Shown: piece after piece, positions 55,137 through 64,000 of the stretch
Numbering within the stretch: the stretch's first letter is position 1
Layout of the letters: the number at the start of each line of letters is the position of its first letter
NCBI GenBank assembly: GCA_963745595.1
Contig: CAVUYB010000009.1
Location: 1 to 64,000, forward strand
Direction: 5' to 3'
From: DASZUK01 sp963745595
GTDB taxonomy: Bacteria > Actinomycetota > Acidimicrobiia > Acidimicrobiales > RAAP-2
Length of the DNA: 64,000 nucleotides
Notes under the pieces: model-generated
Seen by the model: only the letters and a program-made list of their open reading frames with translations
What the model was told of the DNA's origin: nothing
Database searches by the model: none
Translations under genes and position numbers: made by a program

Positions 55137-56387
55137 TCAGTCCCAGATCCTGCCACCGAGCCGCAGGAGCCCGGCCATGTCGTAGATGTCGGCGTCGAAG
55201 AACGGCACGGTCGCGAGCACGTCGGGACTGGTCGCCAGCTCGGCCTGCTGCTCGGCCTCCCGGCGGGCGACGACGCGGAAGTTGAGGAAGCTGTCGGCGA
55301 CCTCCCCGAGGACGCGGCGGGTCTGGACGGGGTCAATCGGATGGGCGTCGGTCGGCGGCCCGGCGGCGAGCGCGGCGGCCAACTCGTCGGCCCGGTCCCG
55401 GACGGCTTCGGCGACGCGGGCGGCCGAAGGGTCGCGGAAGTACGCGGGGAGGACCTTGTTGAGGACGATCGCCCCGAGGTGGAGCTGGCGTCGGACGAGC
55501 TCACGGGCGAAGAACTCGGCCTCCCGCATCGGCGTCGTCTCGAGGGTGGAGACGACCATGAACGTCGTCCGGCGGTCCGCGAGCAGCCGGGTCACGGATT
55601 CGGCCCGCTCGACGAAGCCGTCGTACATCGACTGGAAGAGGATGAAGAACTCGGCGATGTCCGCCAGGAACTGCGTGCCGAGGATCCGGTCGGCGACCTG
55701 GTAGAAGGGCCGGGAGGCCACGTTGACGAGCCGGGACCGGTACGGGACGATCAGCCAGCGGAGCAGTCGGCTGGAGAAGAAGTCGGCCATCCGCTGGGGG
55801 GCGTCGAGGAAGTCGAGGGCGTTGCGAGTGGGCGGGGTGTCGACGACGATGAGGTCGTAGTTGCCCTCCGCGTGGATCTCGTAGAGCCGCTCCATGGCGA
55901 TGTAGTCGTGGCTCTGGACGAAGCGGCCGGCGATGTTCTGGTAGAGCGGGTTGGCGAGGATCTGCTCGCGGGTCTCGTCGTCGGGGGCGTGCCGCCGGAC
56001 GAGGGCGTCCCAGCTCTCCTTGGTGTCGAGCATTGCCGCCCACAGCTCGCCACGGGGGGTGACGCCGGCCGACCGGAAGACGTCGTCGGGGATGCGACGC
56101 TCGGTATTGCCGAGTCCGCCTCCGGCGGCGTGTCCCCAGCCCGTGCCCGGAGGGTCCGTCCCGGACAGGCCCCTCCCGGCCAAGCCCAGCGCGTCGGCCA
56201 GCCGGCGGGCCGGGTCGATCGTCAGCACGAGCACCTTGCCGCCATGGTGACAGGCGGCCATGGCGGCGAGCGCGGCCGCGGTCGTCGTCTTGCCGACGCC
56301 GCCGGGGCCGCAGGCGACGACGATCTCCTTGGCGGCGAGCAGGCCGTCGAGCGAGCCCTCGCGGGGCGTCGGCCGGTCGGCGGCCAT
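55137..56387 (-). CDS. ArsA/Get3-family ATPase (second of pair)
   Basis: 416 residues. The deviant Walker A P-loop is CGPGGVGKTTTAAALA, with VLTIDPARRLADALG and the switch sequence VVDTPPTRNALDFLD. ArsA/Get3-like pairs are conserved in actinobacteria, for example Rv3679-Rv3680 in M. tuberculosis, where the cargo is unclear. It lacks the arsenite-binding cysteine triad. Its ATG overlaps the upstream partner's TGA (TGATG), which supports a heteromeric complex. Confidence 0.88.
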   Translation of the reverse strand: MAADRPTPREGSLDGLLAAKEIVVACGPGGVGKTTTAAALAAMAACHHGGKVLVLTIDPARRLADALGLAGRGLSGTDPPGTGWGHAAGGGLGNTERRIPDDVFRSAGVTPRGELWAAMLDTKESWDALVRRHAPDDETREQILANPLYQNIAGRFVQSHDYIAMERLYEIHAEGNYDLIVVDTPPTRNALDFLDAPQRMADFFSSRLLRWLIVPYRSRLVNVASRPFYQVADRILGTQFLADIAEFFILFQSMYDGFVERAESVTRLLADRRTTFMVVSTLETTPMREAEFFARELVRRQLHLGAIVLNKVLPAYFRDPSAARVAEAVRDRADELAAALAAGPPTDAHPIDPVQTRRVLGEVADSFLNFRVVARREAEQQAELATSPDVLATVPFFDADIYDMAGLLRLGGRIWD

Positions 56388-57343
56388 CAGAACCCGAGCT
56401 CCTCGCCGAGCGACGCCGCGACCTGGCGGGTCGTCCGCAGCCCGTGGGCCCGCGTGAACAGGTAGGGCAGGTAGAGCACCGGCACGGTCTGGTCGAGGCC
56501 CTCGCGCAGCCGCTGCAGGTGCTCGGCCCGGGTCCGGCGCATCGTGACGGCGAGCCGGGCGCCCTCGATCACCGGCCCGACGTCGCCGCCGACGAGGTCG
56601 GCCAGGCGTTCGATGCCGGCCGGGTCGGCGAGCTGGTCGAAGACCTCTTCTTCGTGACGGCCGAACAGCTCCGGCAGGACCCGGTTGACGACGACGCCGG
56701 AGAGGCGGACGGTCGTCTCGGCGGCCACCCGACCGGCCAGCTCGAGCGTCTCGGCCACCGGCATCTCCTCGGGCGTCGTCACCGCGACGAGCCCGGTCCG
56801 GGTCGGGTCGGAGAGGATGTCGAGCATCCAGTCGGTCTGGGTCCGGATGAGGCCGACCTTGACGAGGTCGTTGATGGCCTGGGGGGCGGCGAGCTGGCTG
56901 ACGATGTGGCCGGTGGCCGGCGCGTCGACGACGACGAGGTCGTAGTGGCCCTCGCGGACCTCGTAGCAGAGCTTGCCGACGGTCAGGATCTCCCGCACGC
57001 CGGGCGCGGCGGTGGCGACGAAGTCGAACGCCTTGGCCAGCGGCCCGATCCGGCCGACGACCGGGATCTTCAGGTGGAGCTTGAGGTACTCGCGCAGCGA
57101 CGCCTCGGTGTCCATCGACATGGCGAAGACGCCGGGCGCGATCTCGCGCTCGGTGAACCCGGTCGGCGGGGCCTCGAAGAGCGACGAGAGGTCGCCCTTG
57201 GCGTCGATCTCGCAGGCCAGCACCCGCTTGCCGCGCTCGGCGGCCAGCTGGGCCAGCGCGGCGGCGACCGTCGTCTTGCCGACGCCGCCCTTGCCGGTGA
57301 CGAAGACCAGCCGCAGGTCCAAGAGACCGGGGGCGGTCACCAC
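56387..57343 (-). CDS. ArsA/Get3-family ATPase (first of pair)
   Basis: 318 residues from tandem GTG codons at 57343. The P-loop is VTGKGGVGKTTVAAALA. Switch regions are CEIDAKGDLSSLFE and VVDAPATGHIVSQL. It is shorter than its partner and has the GKGG form of the loop. The two genes overlap and should be made in equal amounts. The DUF3107 gene lies 58 bases upstream on the same strand. Confidence 0.88.
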   Translation of the reverse strand: MVTAPGLLDLRLVFVTGKGGVGKTTVAAALAQLAAERGKRVLACEIDAKGDLSSLFEAPPTGFTEREIAPGVFAMSMDTEASLREYLKLHLKIPVVGRIGPLAKAFDFVATAAPGVREILTVGKLCYEVREGHYDLVVVDAPATGHIVSQLAAPQAINDLVKVGLIRTQTDWMLDILSDPTRTGLVAVTTPEEMPVAETLELAGRVAAETTVRLSGVVVNRVLPELFGRHEEEVFDQLADPAGIERLADLVGGDVGPVIEGARLAVTMRRTRAEHLQRLREGLDQTVPVLYLPYLFTRAHGLRTTRQVAASLGEELGF

Positions 57344-57401
57344 CGCGCCCTCCCGGCCGGCGGACCGGTCACGGCCGCCGGGGAAGCCGCCGGGAAGGCG
57401 G

Positions 57402-57638
57402 TCAGGGGGCGCCGAACCCCACGCGGCGCTCGTTCACCGGGGCGCCGACCTCGACGTAGGCCACCTTGGCTACCGGCACGGCGACCCGGCGGCCGCGGCG
57501 GTCGGTCAACCAGAGCACGCCGTCGGTTCCGCCGAGGGCCGACTCGATGTCGGCCAGGACCTTGTCGCGGTCGGCGTCCTCACCGAGCTCGACCTCCAGC
57601 TCCTTGGGGGTCTGGACGATTCCGATACGTACGTCCAC
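57402..57638 (-). CDS. DUF3107 family protein
   Basis: 78 residues, MDVRIGIVQTPKELEVEL to VNERRVGFGAP. It matches the small actinobacterial DUF3107 family in length and in the VRIGIVQTPKELE opening. An alternating strand-helix pattern suggests a small alpha/beta fold. Function is unknown. It is first in a minus-strand run with the two ArsA-like ATPases. Confidence 0.9.
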   Translation of the reverse strand: MDVRIGIVQTPKELEVELGEDADRDKVLADIESALGGTDGVLWLTDRRGRRVAVPVAKVAYVEVGAPVNERRVGFGAP

Positions 57639-57967
57639 TCGGTGAGGCTCCTCGGTCCCGGGGCGACCGGGCGGTGGCCCGGTGCCGTCGACATGGCACC
57701 TCCGACGATACAGGCACGCGGCACACTGGTGGCATGCCGGATGGCCAGCCGATCGAGCCGCCGACGGAACCGAGCCCTACCGACCGGGGCCGGCGCTGGG
57801 CGGCGACGATGCAGGGGTTCGGCATGGACGGCGAGGGTCACCCCGCCGGCGGTGACGACGGGTGGGTGCGGGTGGCGCACGCCGACTCCGGGGCCAGGGT
57901 GGAACCGGTGGCGGACGGCGCGCCCGGCGGCTCGGCGGCCAGGCCCGGCCCGTCCTTCGGCCGAGGC

Positions 57968-58973
57968 ATGACCCGGGAAGCCCGCGAGGCGGACGAGGAC
58001 CACCTGCTCGTCCGCCGGGGCCACCCGGGCGAGCGGCGGCGGCCGGCGGGCCCGGCCAGAGGAGCCGGACGAGTGGCGGACCTGCTTCGAGCGGGACCGG
58101 GACCGGATCCTGCACTCGACGGCGTTCCGCCGGCTGTCGGGCAAGACGCAGGTGTTCGTCTTCCCGGAGGACCACCAGCGGACGCGGCTGACCCACGCGC
58201 TGGAGGTCGCCCAGGTGGCGACGAGCATCGCCCGGGCCTGCCGACTGAACGTCGCGCTGACCGAGGCGATCGCCCTCGGCCACGACTGCGGGCACGGGCC
58301 GGGCGGCCACGCCAGCGAGGACGCGCTCGACCCGTACCTGCCGGAAGGGTTCGACCACGCCTGCTGGGGAGCGGACGTCTCGTTGACCTCGCTCAACCTG
58401 TGCGCCGAGACGGTGGACGGCATCCGCAACCACAGCTGGTCGCGCCCGGCCCCGGCCACCGCCGAGGGCGAGGTGGTGAGCTGGGCCGACCGGATCGCCT
58501 ACGTCTGCCACGACTGGGAGGACGCCGTCCTGGCCGGCATCGTCGCCCCGTCCGGCCTGCCGGCGATCGTCCGGGAACGGTGCGGCGAGCGCCGCAGCAG
58601 CCAGTTGGGGGCGTTCGTCGACGCCATGGTCGACACGATCCTCACGACGGGCCGCATCGGGATGGCCGAGCCGATGGCCGAGGCCCTGGCCGCCTTCCGG
58701 GCCGGCAACTACGAGCACGTCTACCTCCGCGAGGCATCGGTGGCCCAGGGCGCGGCGGTCATCGCGGTCCTGCGGGCCCTCGTCGACCACTACGCGGACC
58801 GACCGAACACCATCCCAGCCGTCCAGGAGACGGGTGGGTTGTCGGCCGGCGAGCCCGACGCGGTACGGGCCGCGGTCACCTACGTCGCGGGCATGACGGA
58901 CCGGTTCGCCTTCCGCCAGGCCGTGGCGGTGCTGGGCTGGGACCCGGACAAGCTGCCGCGGGGTATCGACTGA
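57968..58973 (+). CDS. dgt: dGTPase-like HD-domain triphosphohydrolase (frame disturbed)
   Basis: About 334 residues after removal of one extra base near 58009. The corrected start is MTREAREADEDHLLSAGATR. HD-domain ligands are in THALEVAQVATSIARA and GHDCGHGPGGHASED. The N-terminal FRRLSGKTQVFVFPEDH segment is typical of dGTP triphosphohydrolase-like proteins, which cut dNTPs to nucleosides and triphosphate. The same frame is open upstream to an ATG at 57734; that 78-residue Gly/Pro-rich extension shows no domain and I left it out. The 329 bases 57639-57967 otherwise hold only the divergent promoter region. Confidence 0.88.
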
Positions 58974-59001
58974 GGCGGACATCGACCAGCCTTCGAACCG
59001 C

Positions 59002-59033
59002 AGTGGGCCCGGGGCCGGAGCCCCGGGTCCACT
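59002..59033. terminator. Hairpin between convergent genes
   Basis: AGTGGGCCCGGGGC (59002-59015) pairs with 59020-59033 with one mismatch around a CGGA loop. It lies between the dgt stop at 58973 and the end of the minus-strand PstS-like gene, so it is a likely bidirectional terminator. Confidence 0.7.
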
Positions 59034-59044
59034 CACCCAACTGG

Positions 59045-61296
59045 TCACACCCGAGCGATCAGGTTGTCGGGTTCACCCATCTGTTGAACGACCGCCGGGC
59101 GAAGTCGGTGGGATCGGTCAGGACTCGCGGCGACCGCTTCGACGATGACGCTGGCCGCGTCGTACCAGGATGTCGCCTTCGCTTGGGTGAACGTCGGCGT
59201 GTAGGCCGTCGAGTCGGCCAGCGCCGGGTCGGACACGAGGACGTTCTCGTGTGTCGGGTCGCGTTGTCACGTAGTACGAGAAGCCCGGGAGTGGCCCCGG
59301 CACTCCCGACCGCCGACCCGTACGCCCAGCCCCAGTAGAGGCCGCCGGCCGGACCGGAGGTGAGCGTCGGGTAGGCGCAGGTCGTGCCGGTCCCGACGGC
59401 GGAGTTCTTCACCCCGGACGACACGACCGACCACGAGACGTTCGTCGCCGAGGACCGACTTCCACTCGTCGGCCCAGACGAAGTGGTCGAAGGTTGTGCC
59501 GGACCAGTGGACGTCGATCGTGGTGGCGCCGATGCTCTTGACGACGCCGTACCAGATCTCGATGGCGTCGCCGCTCGGGTGGTTTGTGAACCCGGCCGAC
59601 TTGGCCGCCTGCCAGGTGATGCGGCTGTTGCTGTCGGTGATCGACGTGACGTCGGAGGTCCCCGACGACGGGGCGGTGTGCGCCATGACGAGCATGACGT
59701 CACCGACGGCCGCGGTCGTCACCGGGAGCGTTGTCCCTGTGTTGTTGACCGCTGGATAGCCGGCCTGCTCGGTGTAGGCCGGCTTCGAGCACCGCCTGTC
59801 GACCCTGTCGGATTGACCCATGTGTTGTAACGTCCATTTCCGGTACTTTGTGCCGGTGCCTTACCGGGGTAGTTGCTCGCCGGGAACTCCCGGCAGGTGG
59901 CTGTGGCCAGGTTGTCGTGGCCGACGGGCCCGCCGACCTTGGCCAGCGGCACGAAGCCCTGGGCGACGATGACTGTGCTGTCGTCACCGGCGCAGAGGCG
60001 GCTCTTGGTCCCCGCTCCCGATGTCTGGGTGGCGGTCTGCGCCACGTTCTGGTTGTCGAACGCCGACCAGGAGCTTGCAGGCGTTGTAGCCGGGCAGCGC
60101 GGTGTCACAGACGTTGTAGACGTAGCGGATACCGACGACCCGGGTCACCGATGTCTTGGGCGCCGAGGTGTTCGCCGCGTCGTTCGAGTACCACTCGTTG
60201 CCTTCGGTCACCGTGGCGGTGTTGATGGCCGCCTTCTTGTGTGTCCGCTTGCTGGTTGTGGCGGTGAAGGTGACGTAGGTCTCGACCGCACCGGCGGCTG
60301 TTGTCGCCCCAGCGGCGGTGCGCTCGTGCGGTGGCGGCGATCTCCACCTTGGTCGGTGTGAAGTTGCCGATTGTCGCCGTTGATCCGGTTGTGCTTGTTG
60401 GTGCCGTACTGGTGGTGTTGCCCCACTGCGGAGACGAACTTGCCGGCCGAGTAGATGAAGACGTCGTTGCTTGATTGTGACGTGCAGCACCTTTGTGGCG
60501 TAGACCAGGCCGCTCTCTGTGTTCTCCTCGTTGACCACATTCTTCTCCGTCCCTGTCACGGCCACTGTGGTGAATGTTGATCGCCACCGTCGAGCAGGTA
60601 CCCTATGTGGTCACCGGTGTGAAGCCCAGCATGTCCTTGTAGACCGAGCGGGTGCCCGAGCCTGTCTGGGGCCAGAACCGGTTGATCGTCCCGGAGGTGC
60701 CGCCGAGCGACGCCCAGTCGTGAAGCCGGTTGTGCAGTGGTAGATGCTGCGCAGCTCGGCCAGGGTGAAGACGACCGGGTTGGAGGTCGACTCTGTCGAC
60801 TTGTTGGCGTTGGTCCCGACCATCGGCGCCACGCCGTCGAGGGCGTAGGCGTAGTAGTCGAAGTTGGCGCTGGCTGTGGCCGACCCACCCGATCCTTCGG
60901 GCGGCGAGGACGACCGGACGATTGTCACGCAGCCCTTCTTGTTGGCCGCGAAGCCCTCCTCTGTGTGCGAGGTAGGTCTTGCCGGCACCCGAGCCGTTCG
61001 GGCGCCCCCTTCGGGGAACGCCGTGGCTGTTGTGAAGTTGAGGCCGCCTGTGCACGAGCGTCGCTGTGGCGACCACCTTCTGGTGGGCTGTGGTGCCGCC
61101 CGGCAGGAGGTCGTTGATCGACGTCGGGAACAAGGCGTGCATCAGCAGGTAGGTCGTGAACGACCCGACCGACGCTGATCTGCTCGCTGCTGGCCCCGGC
61201 TGGCGTCGCCCCGAGGGCGAGGGCGCCACTCAGGACGATTGCCGCGATCAGGCCGACGGCCGCGACCGACGTCGCGCCGACGAGGAACTTCTTCAT
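59045..61296 (-). CDS. PstS-like binding protein with extra C-terminal domain, many frameshifts
   Basis: The start MKKFLVGATSVAAVGLIAA and signal peptide at 61296 are clear, then the frame changes about a dozen times. Stitched together, the first ~490 residues follow the protein at 26511 closely (SFTTYLLMHALFPTS, LDGVAPMVGTNANKSTE, RFWPQTGSGTRSVYKDM, LPGYNACKLL, CREFPASNYPGKAP). A second domain of ~230 residues absent from that paralogue follows (TTAAVGDVMLVMAHTAPSS, ITDSNSRITWQAAK, EIWYGVVKSIGATTIDV). Comparison with 26511 shows most shifts are single inserted bases, as in the rest of this half. It may be intact in reality. If the shifts are real it is a pseudogene. A PHO-box-like repeat lies upstream. 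Confidence 0.65.
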
Positions 61297-61412
61297 TGCT
61301 CTCCCTGGGAGTGAAGGTTCGGCTCGCGGCTGACGAACTCACCAATTGGTGGCCCTATGTTGGCCGGTCAACGTTAACGCTCGGCAGCCGGCCGGTGATC
61401 CGCCGGCCGCCA

Positions 61413-61434
61413 TTTCCGTGACGTTTCGGTGACG
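61413..61434 (-). promoter_or_regulatory. PHO-box-like direct repeat upstream of the 61-kb PstS-like gene
   Basis: On the minus strand two near-identical 11-nt units are CGTCACCGAAA and CGTCACGGAAA. They lie between the mrp stop (61448) and the PstS-like start (61296), 117 bases from the ATG. Confidence 0.6.
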
Positions 61435-61447
61435 TACTCCGGGAGGC

Positions 61448-62649
61448 TCAGTCGGTCGGCGCGCTCTGGCGGACGGCCAGCTCGCGTCGGTAGACGCGGG
61501 CCGGCCCGAGCGCGGCCAGCCGGCGGGCCAGCGCGTCGAAGGCCACCGCGACGTCGCTGTCGGGCTCGGCGACCACGATGGGCCGGCCGTCGTCGCCGCC
61601 CTGGCGCAGCGCCGGGACGAGCGGGAGCTGGCCGAGCAGCGGCACGCCGAGGTCGTCGGCCAGTGCCTGACCGCCGCCGCGGCCGAACAGCTCGTAGCGC
61701 GTCCCGTCGTCGCCGGTGAACCAGCTCATGTTCTCGATGACGCCCCGGACGGAGAGCCGGAGCTTGCGGGCCGCGTAGGCCGACCGTTGGGCCACCCGCT
61801 GGGCGGCCGGCTGCGGCGTCGTGACGACGAGGATCTCCGACCGGGGCATCACCTGGGCCAGCGACAGCGTGACGTCGCCGGTCCCCGGCGGCATGTCGAC
61901 GAGCAGGAGGTCCGGCTCGCCCCAATAGGCGTCGCCGAGGAACTGCTCGATCGCCTTGTGCAGCATCGGCCCTCGCCAGATCACCGGCTGGTCGTCGGGG
62001 ACGAAGAAGCCCATCGACAGCACCCGGACGCCGTGGGCGGTGGTCGGGATGACGAGGTCGCCGAGGACGATCGGGTCGCGGTCGGCGCCGAGCATCTTCG
62101 GGACCGAGAACCCGTAGACGTCGGCGTCGAGGACGCCGACCCGGTGACCGAGACGGGCGAGCGCGACGGCCAGGTTGACGGTCACCGACGACTTGCCGAC
62201 GCCGCCCTTCCCCGACGAGACGCCGATCAGCCGGGTCCGCGATCCGGCCTGCAGGAACCGGGGCGTCGCCGGCTCCCCACCATGGTCGTGCCGCCGTGCC
62301 CACCGTCGCCGTGCCCACTGTCGCCGTTCCCGTTCCCGGCCGGCCCGTTGTCCGGGCCCTCCATGTCCTGCCGCAGCCGGCCGCGGAGGGCGGCGCGCTC
62401 GGCGTCGTCCATCACGCCGACGTCGACGGCCACGTCGTCGGCCCCGGCCGTCTCGGCCGCGACCCGGACGGCGTCGCGTAGCTGGTCCTGGCCGGGCCAG
62501 GCGGCGATGGGCAGGACGAGGCTGACCTCGGCTCGGCGTCGGCGGACCCGGACCGATCGGACGACGCCCATCTCGTGCAGTGACAGGTCGAGCTCCGGGT
62601 CGACCACCGCGCCGATCGCCTGCTCGAGTTCAACCTGATCGCGTGCCAT
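61448..62649 (-). CDS. mrp: Mrp/ApbC-type Fe-S cluster carrier ATPase (frame disturbed)
   Basis: About 399 residues after removing two extra bases near 62280-62310. The N-terminal MIP18-like domain (AIGAVVDPELDLSLHEMGVV) is followed by a Gly/His/Asp-rich linker. The ATPase has the P-loop SSGKGGVGKSSVTVNLA, DADVYGFSVPKMLG and LVDMPPGTGDVTLSLAQ. The C-terminal Cys-x-x-Cys that binds the cluster in many Mrp proteins is absent: the segment reads VIENMSWFTGDDGTRYELFG. It transfers Fe-S clusters to target enzymes. The divergent neighbours are a SufR-like regulator and a cysteine desulfurase. Confidence 0.88.
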
Positions 62650-62715
62650 GGAGCCCTTCGGGTCGGGGGAACGGCCCAGCCGTCGGGGCCGGCCCTCACC
62701 GGTAGACTACCGACC

Positions 62716-63450
62716 GTGCAGCCGGCTCCCGCCGCCGCGCTGGAGGAAGGCAACCGCTTCGCCGCCGCCGTGGCCGCGGTCACGTCCGCCTTCGGCGACC
62801 CGACCCGTCGAGAGATCTTCCTCGACGTGCGAGCGCAGCCGGGATCGACCGCGTCGGAGGTCGCGACCCGTTTCTCGCTGCACCCGAACGTCGCCCGCCA
62901 CCACCTCGACCGCCTCGTGGCCGGCGGCTACGTCCGCGTCGAGACCGGCCGCGACGGCCACGAGCACGGCGCCGGCCGGCCGGCCAAGCGGTACCTGCCG
63001 GTCGGCGACGACCCGACGATCGAGTTGCTGACCCGCCGCGACGACCTGCTCGTCCGGCTCCTGCAGGAGGCCGTGGCGCTGCTCGGCCCGGAGGCCGCGG
63101 AGACGATGGCGGCCAAGGTCGGCGAGGACTACGGCCGCACACTGGCCAGCCGGATGGCGCCCGGCGACGGGCAGCGGTCGGTCCGGGCGGCGATGCATGC
63201 CATCGCCGAGACCCTCACTGCCCACGGCTTCGCCGCCCACGCCGAGGACCAGGGGACGGCCACCGCGGTGGTCGCCGAGCAGTGCCCGTTCGGCGACGCG
63301 GCCACCACGCACCCGGTGCTCTGCGCGGTCGATCGCGGCATGGTCAAAGGGCTCCTGGCCGGGCTCTGCGGCGACACACCGGACGGTTCGGTCCCGGTCG
63401 TCCTCTCGTCGCGGGCTCGCGGCGACGACACCTGCGCCGCCCTCGCCTGA
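62716..63450 (+). CDS. SufR-like Fe-S-sensing HTH regulator
   Basis: 244 residues from a GTG. An N-terminal ArsR-type winged helix (FGDPTRREIFLDVRAQPG, ASEVATRFSLHPNVARHHLD) precedes a C-terminal domain with QCPFGDAATTHPVLCAVD. The two cysteines 12 residues apart and a third in LAGLCGD match the cluster-binding pattern of SufR, which represses Fe-S assembly genes when its cluster is present. It is two bases upstream of a cysteine desulfurase and divergent from mrp, which supports this role. Confidence 0.82.
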   Translation: MQPAPAAALEEGNRFAAAVAAVTSAFGDPTRREIFLDVRAQPGSTASEVATRFSLHPNVARHHLDRLVAGGYVRVETGRDGHEHGAGRPAKRYLPVGDDPTIELLTRRDDLLVRLLQEAVALLGPEAAETMAAKVGEDYGRTLASRMAPGDGQRSVRAAMHAIAETLTAHGFAAHAEDQGTATAVVAEQCPFGDAATTHPVLCAVDRGMVKGLLAGLCGDTPDGSVPVVLSSRARGDDTCAALA

Positions 63451-63452
63451 TC

Positions 63453-64000
63453 GTGGGCCGCCGGCACTACCTCGACCACGCGTCGACGTCACCGCCCCGG
63501 CCGGAGGTCGTCGAGGCGTTGCAGCAGTGGCTGACCGGTCCGTTCGCCGATCCCGGACGGGTGCACGACGACGCGTGGGCCGTGCGGGTGGCCATCGAGG
63601 AGGCCCGGGAGAAGGTCGGCGCCCTGCTCGGCGTGCGAGCCCGCCAGGTGATCTTCACGTCCGGGGCCACCGAGGCGATCAACGCCGCCGTCTGGGGTGC
63701 CTGCCGCGAACGACCCAACGGCGTCGTCCTCTGCGCCGACGTCGAGCACTCGGCCGTCCGCGACGCCTCTCGCCGACTGGCCACGGTCGAGAAGCTCCCG
63801 GTCGACGGCGACGGCCGGATCGACGCCGACGCCGTCGCCGACGCCCTCGGACGGCACGCCGACGACCCGCCGGCCCTCGTGCACTGCCAGTGGGCGCAAC
63901 CACGAGGTCGGCACCGTCCAGCCGGTCCATCGGGTCGTCCAGCTGGCCCGGGCGGCCGGCGTGCTGGTCCACGTCGACGCGGCGGCCGCGGCCGGGCATG
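63453..64000 (+). CDS. Cysteine desulfurase, N-terminal part (cut by window end, frame disturbed)
   Basis: The start VGRRHYLDHASTSPPRPEVV is typical of NifS/IscS-type enzymes. FTSGATEAINAAVWG binds the PLP phosphate. After removal of one extra base near 63893 the frame continues QWANHEVGTVQPVHRVVQLA and then LVHVDAAAAAGH, the region before the PLP lysine. The gene runs off the window. It moves sulfur from cysteine for Fe-S clusters or tRNA thiolation. It begins two bases after the SufR-like stop. Confidence 0.9.
   Translation, partial: MGRRHYLDHASTSPPRPEVVEALQQWLTGPFADPGRVHDDAWAVRVAIEEAREKVGALLGVRARQVIFTSGATEAINAAVWGACRERPNGVVLCADVEHSAVRDASRRLATVEKLPVDGDGRIDADAVADALGRHADDPPALVHCQWAQPRGRHRPAGPSGRPAGPGGRRAGPRRRGGRGRA

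Noticed and set aside
57734..57967. Extended N-terminus of the dGTPase
   Set aside because: The frame is open, but the 78 residues are low complexity with no family match, and the ATG at 57968 gives the expected start.

Overview
The window is GC-rich (about two thirds G+C) bacterial chromosome. Several genes are typical of Actinomycetota: a WhiB regulator beside a PdtaS-like kinase, the trio of a histidine phosphatase, DUF3090 and an SCO1664-like protein, DUF3107, a pair of ArsA-type ATPases, and argS near lysA and hom. The many secreted proteins built from 42-residue 'DGGIFAFG' repeats suggest the class Acidimicrobiia. That placement is inference, because no rRNA gene is present.

Layout. 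1-11 kb: hom (start only), lysA, tRNA-Arg(CCG) and argS form a core amino-acid/tRNA region. It is split by an accessory stretch holding a hicAB locus whose hicA is cut by an insertion sequence, a PstS-repeat fusion protein, a secreted protein of unknown function, and an L,D-transpeptidase with a decayed partial duplicate. 11-33 kb: all genes lie on the minus strand. In transcription order they are pstC-pstA-pstB-pstS, a second PstS-like protein, a membrane-anchored binding-protein-like protein coupled to a sortase homologue that lacks its catalytic residues, a 743-residue NHL/Ig-type surface protein, a DUF916-like membrane protein coupled to a His/Gly-tailed repeat protein, a 1,694-residue surface protein that shares an identical N-terminal module with the 743-residue one, and two small secreted proteins. 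33-64 kb: mostly housekeeping and regulation. It contains a TetR regulator, a secreted CHAP protein, aconitase, a PIG-L deacetylase, a DEAD-box helicase, peroxiredoxin, an Fpg-like glycosylase, an FrhB-like protein, a family 5 UDG, an acyltransferase, a DUF4143 ATPase behind 23-bp iterons, etfBA, GDPD, WhiB/PdtaS, a PHP phosphoesterase, ArsA ATPases, a dGTPase, another PstS-like gene, and an Fe-S group (Mrp, SufR-like regulator, cysteine desulfurase).

The most interesting theme is phosphate. Contiguous 11-nt direct repeats around a GTTCACC-like core, the form of a PhoP 'PHO box', precede pstC, four further transcription units of PstS-like or surface proteins, and the L,D-transpeptidase. I infer a phosphate-starvation cell-surface regulon. 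It would combine the Pst transporter with several anchored or fused PstS-like proteins, a pseudo-sortase, a DUF916-like protein and giant repeat proteins.

Caution on sequence quality. From about 32.5 kb rightward at least a dozen genes, including pstC, acnA and mrp, contain single-base insertions that break the frame, and removing those bases restores full-length proteins. This looks like assembly error rather than gene decay, so 'frameshifted' genes in that half are annotated as CDS.
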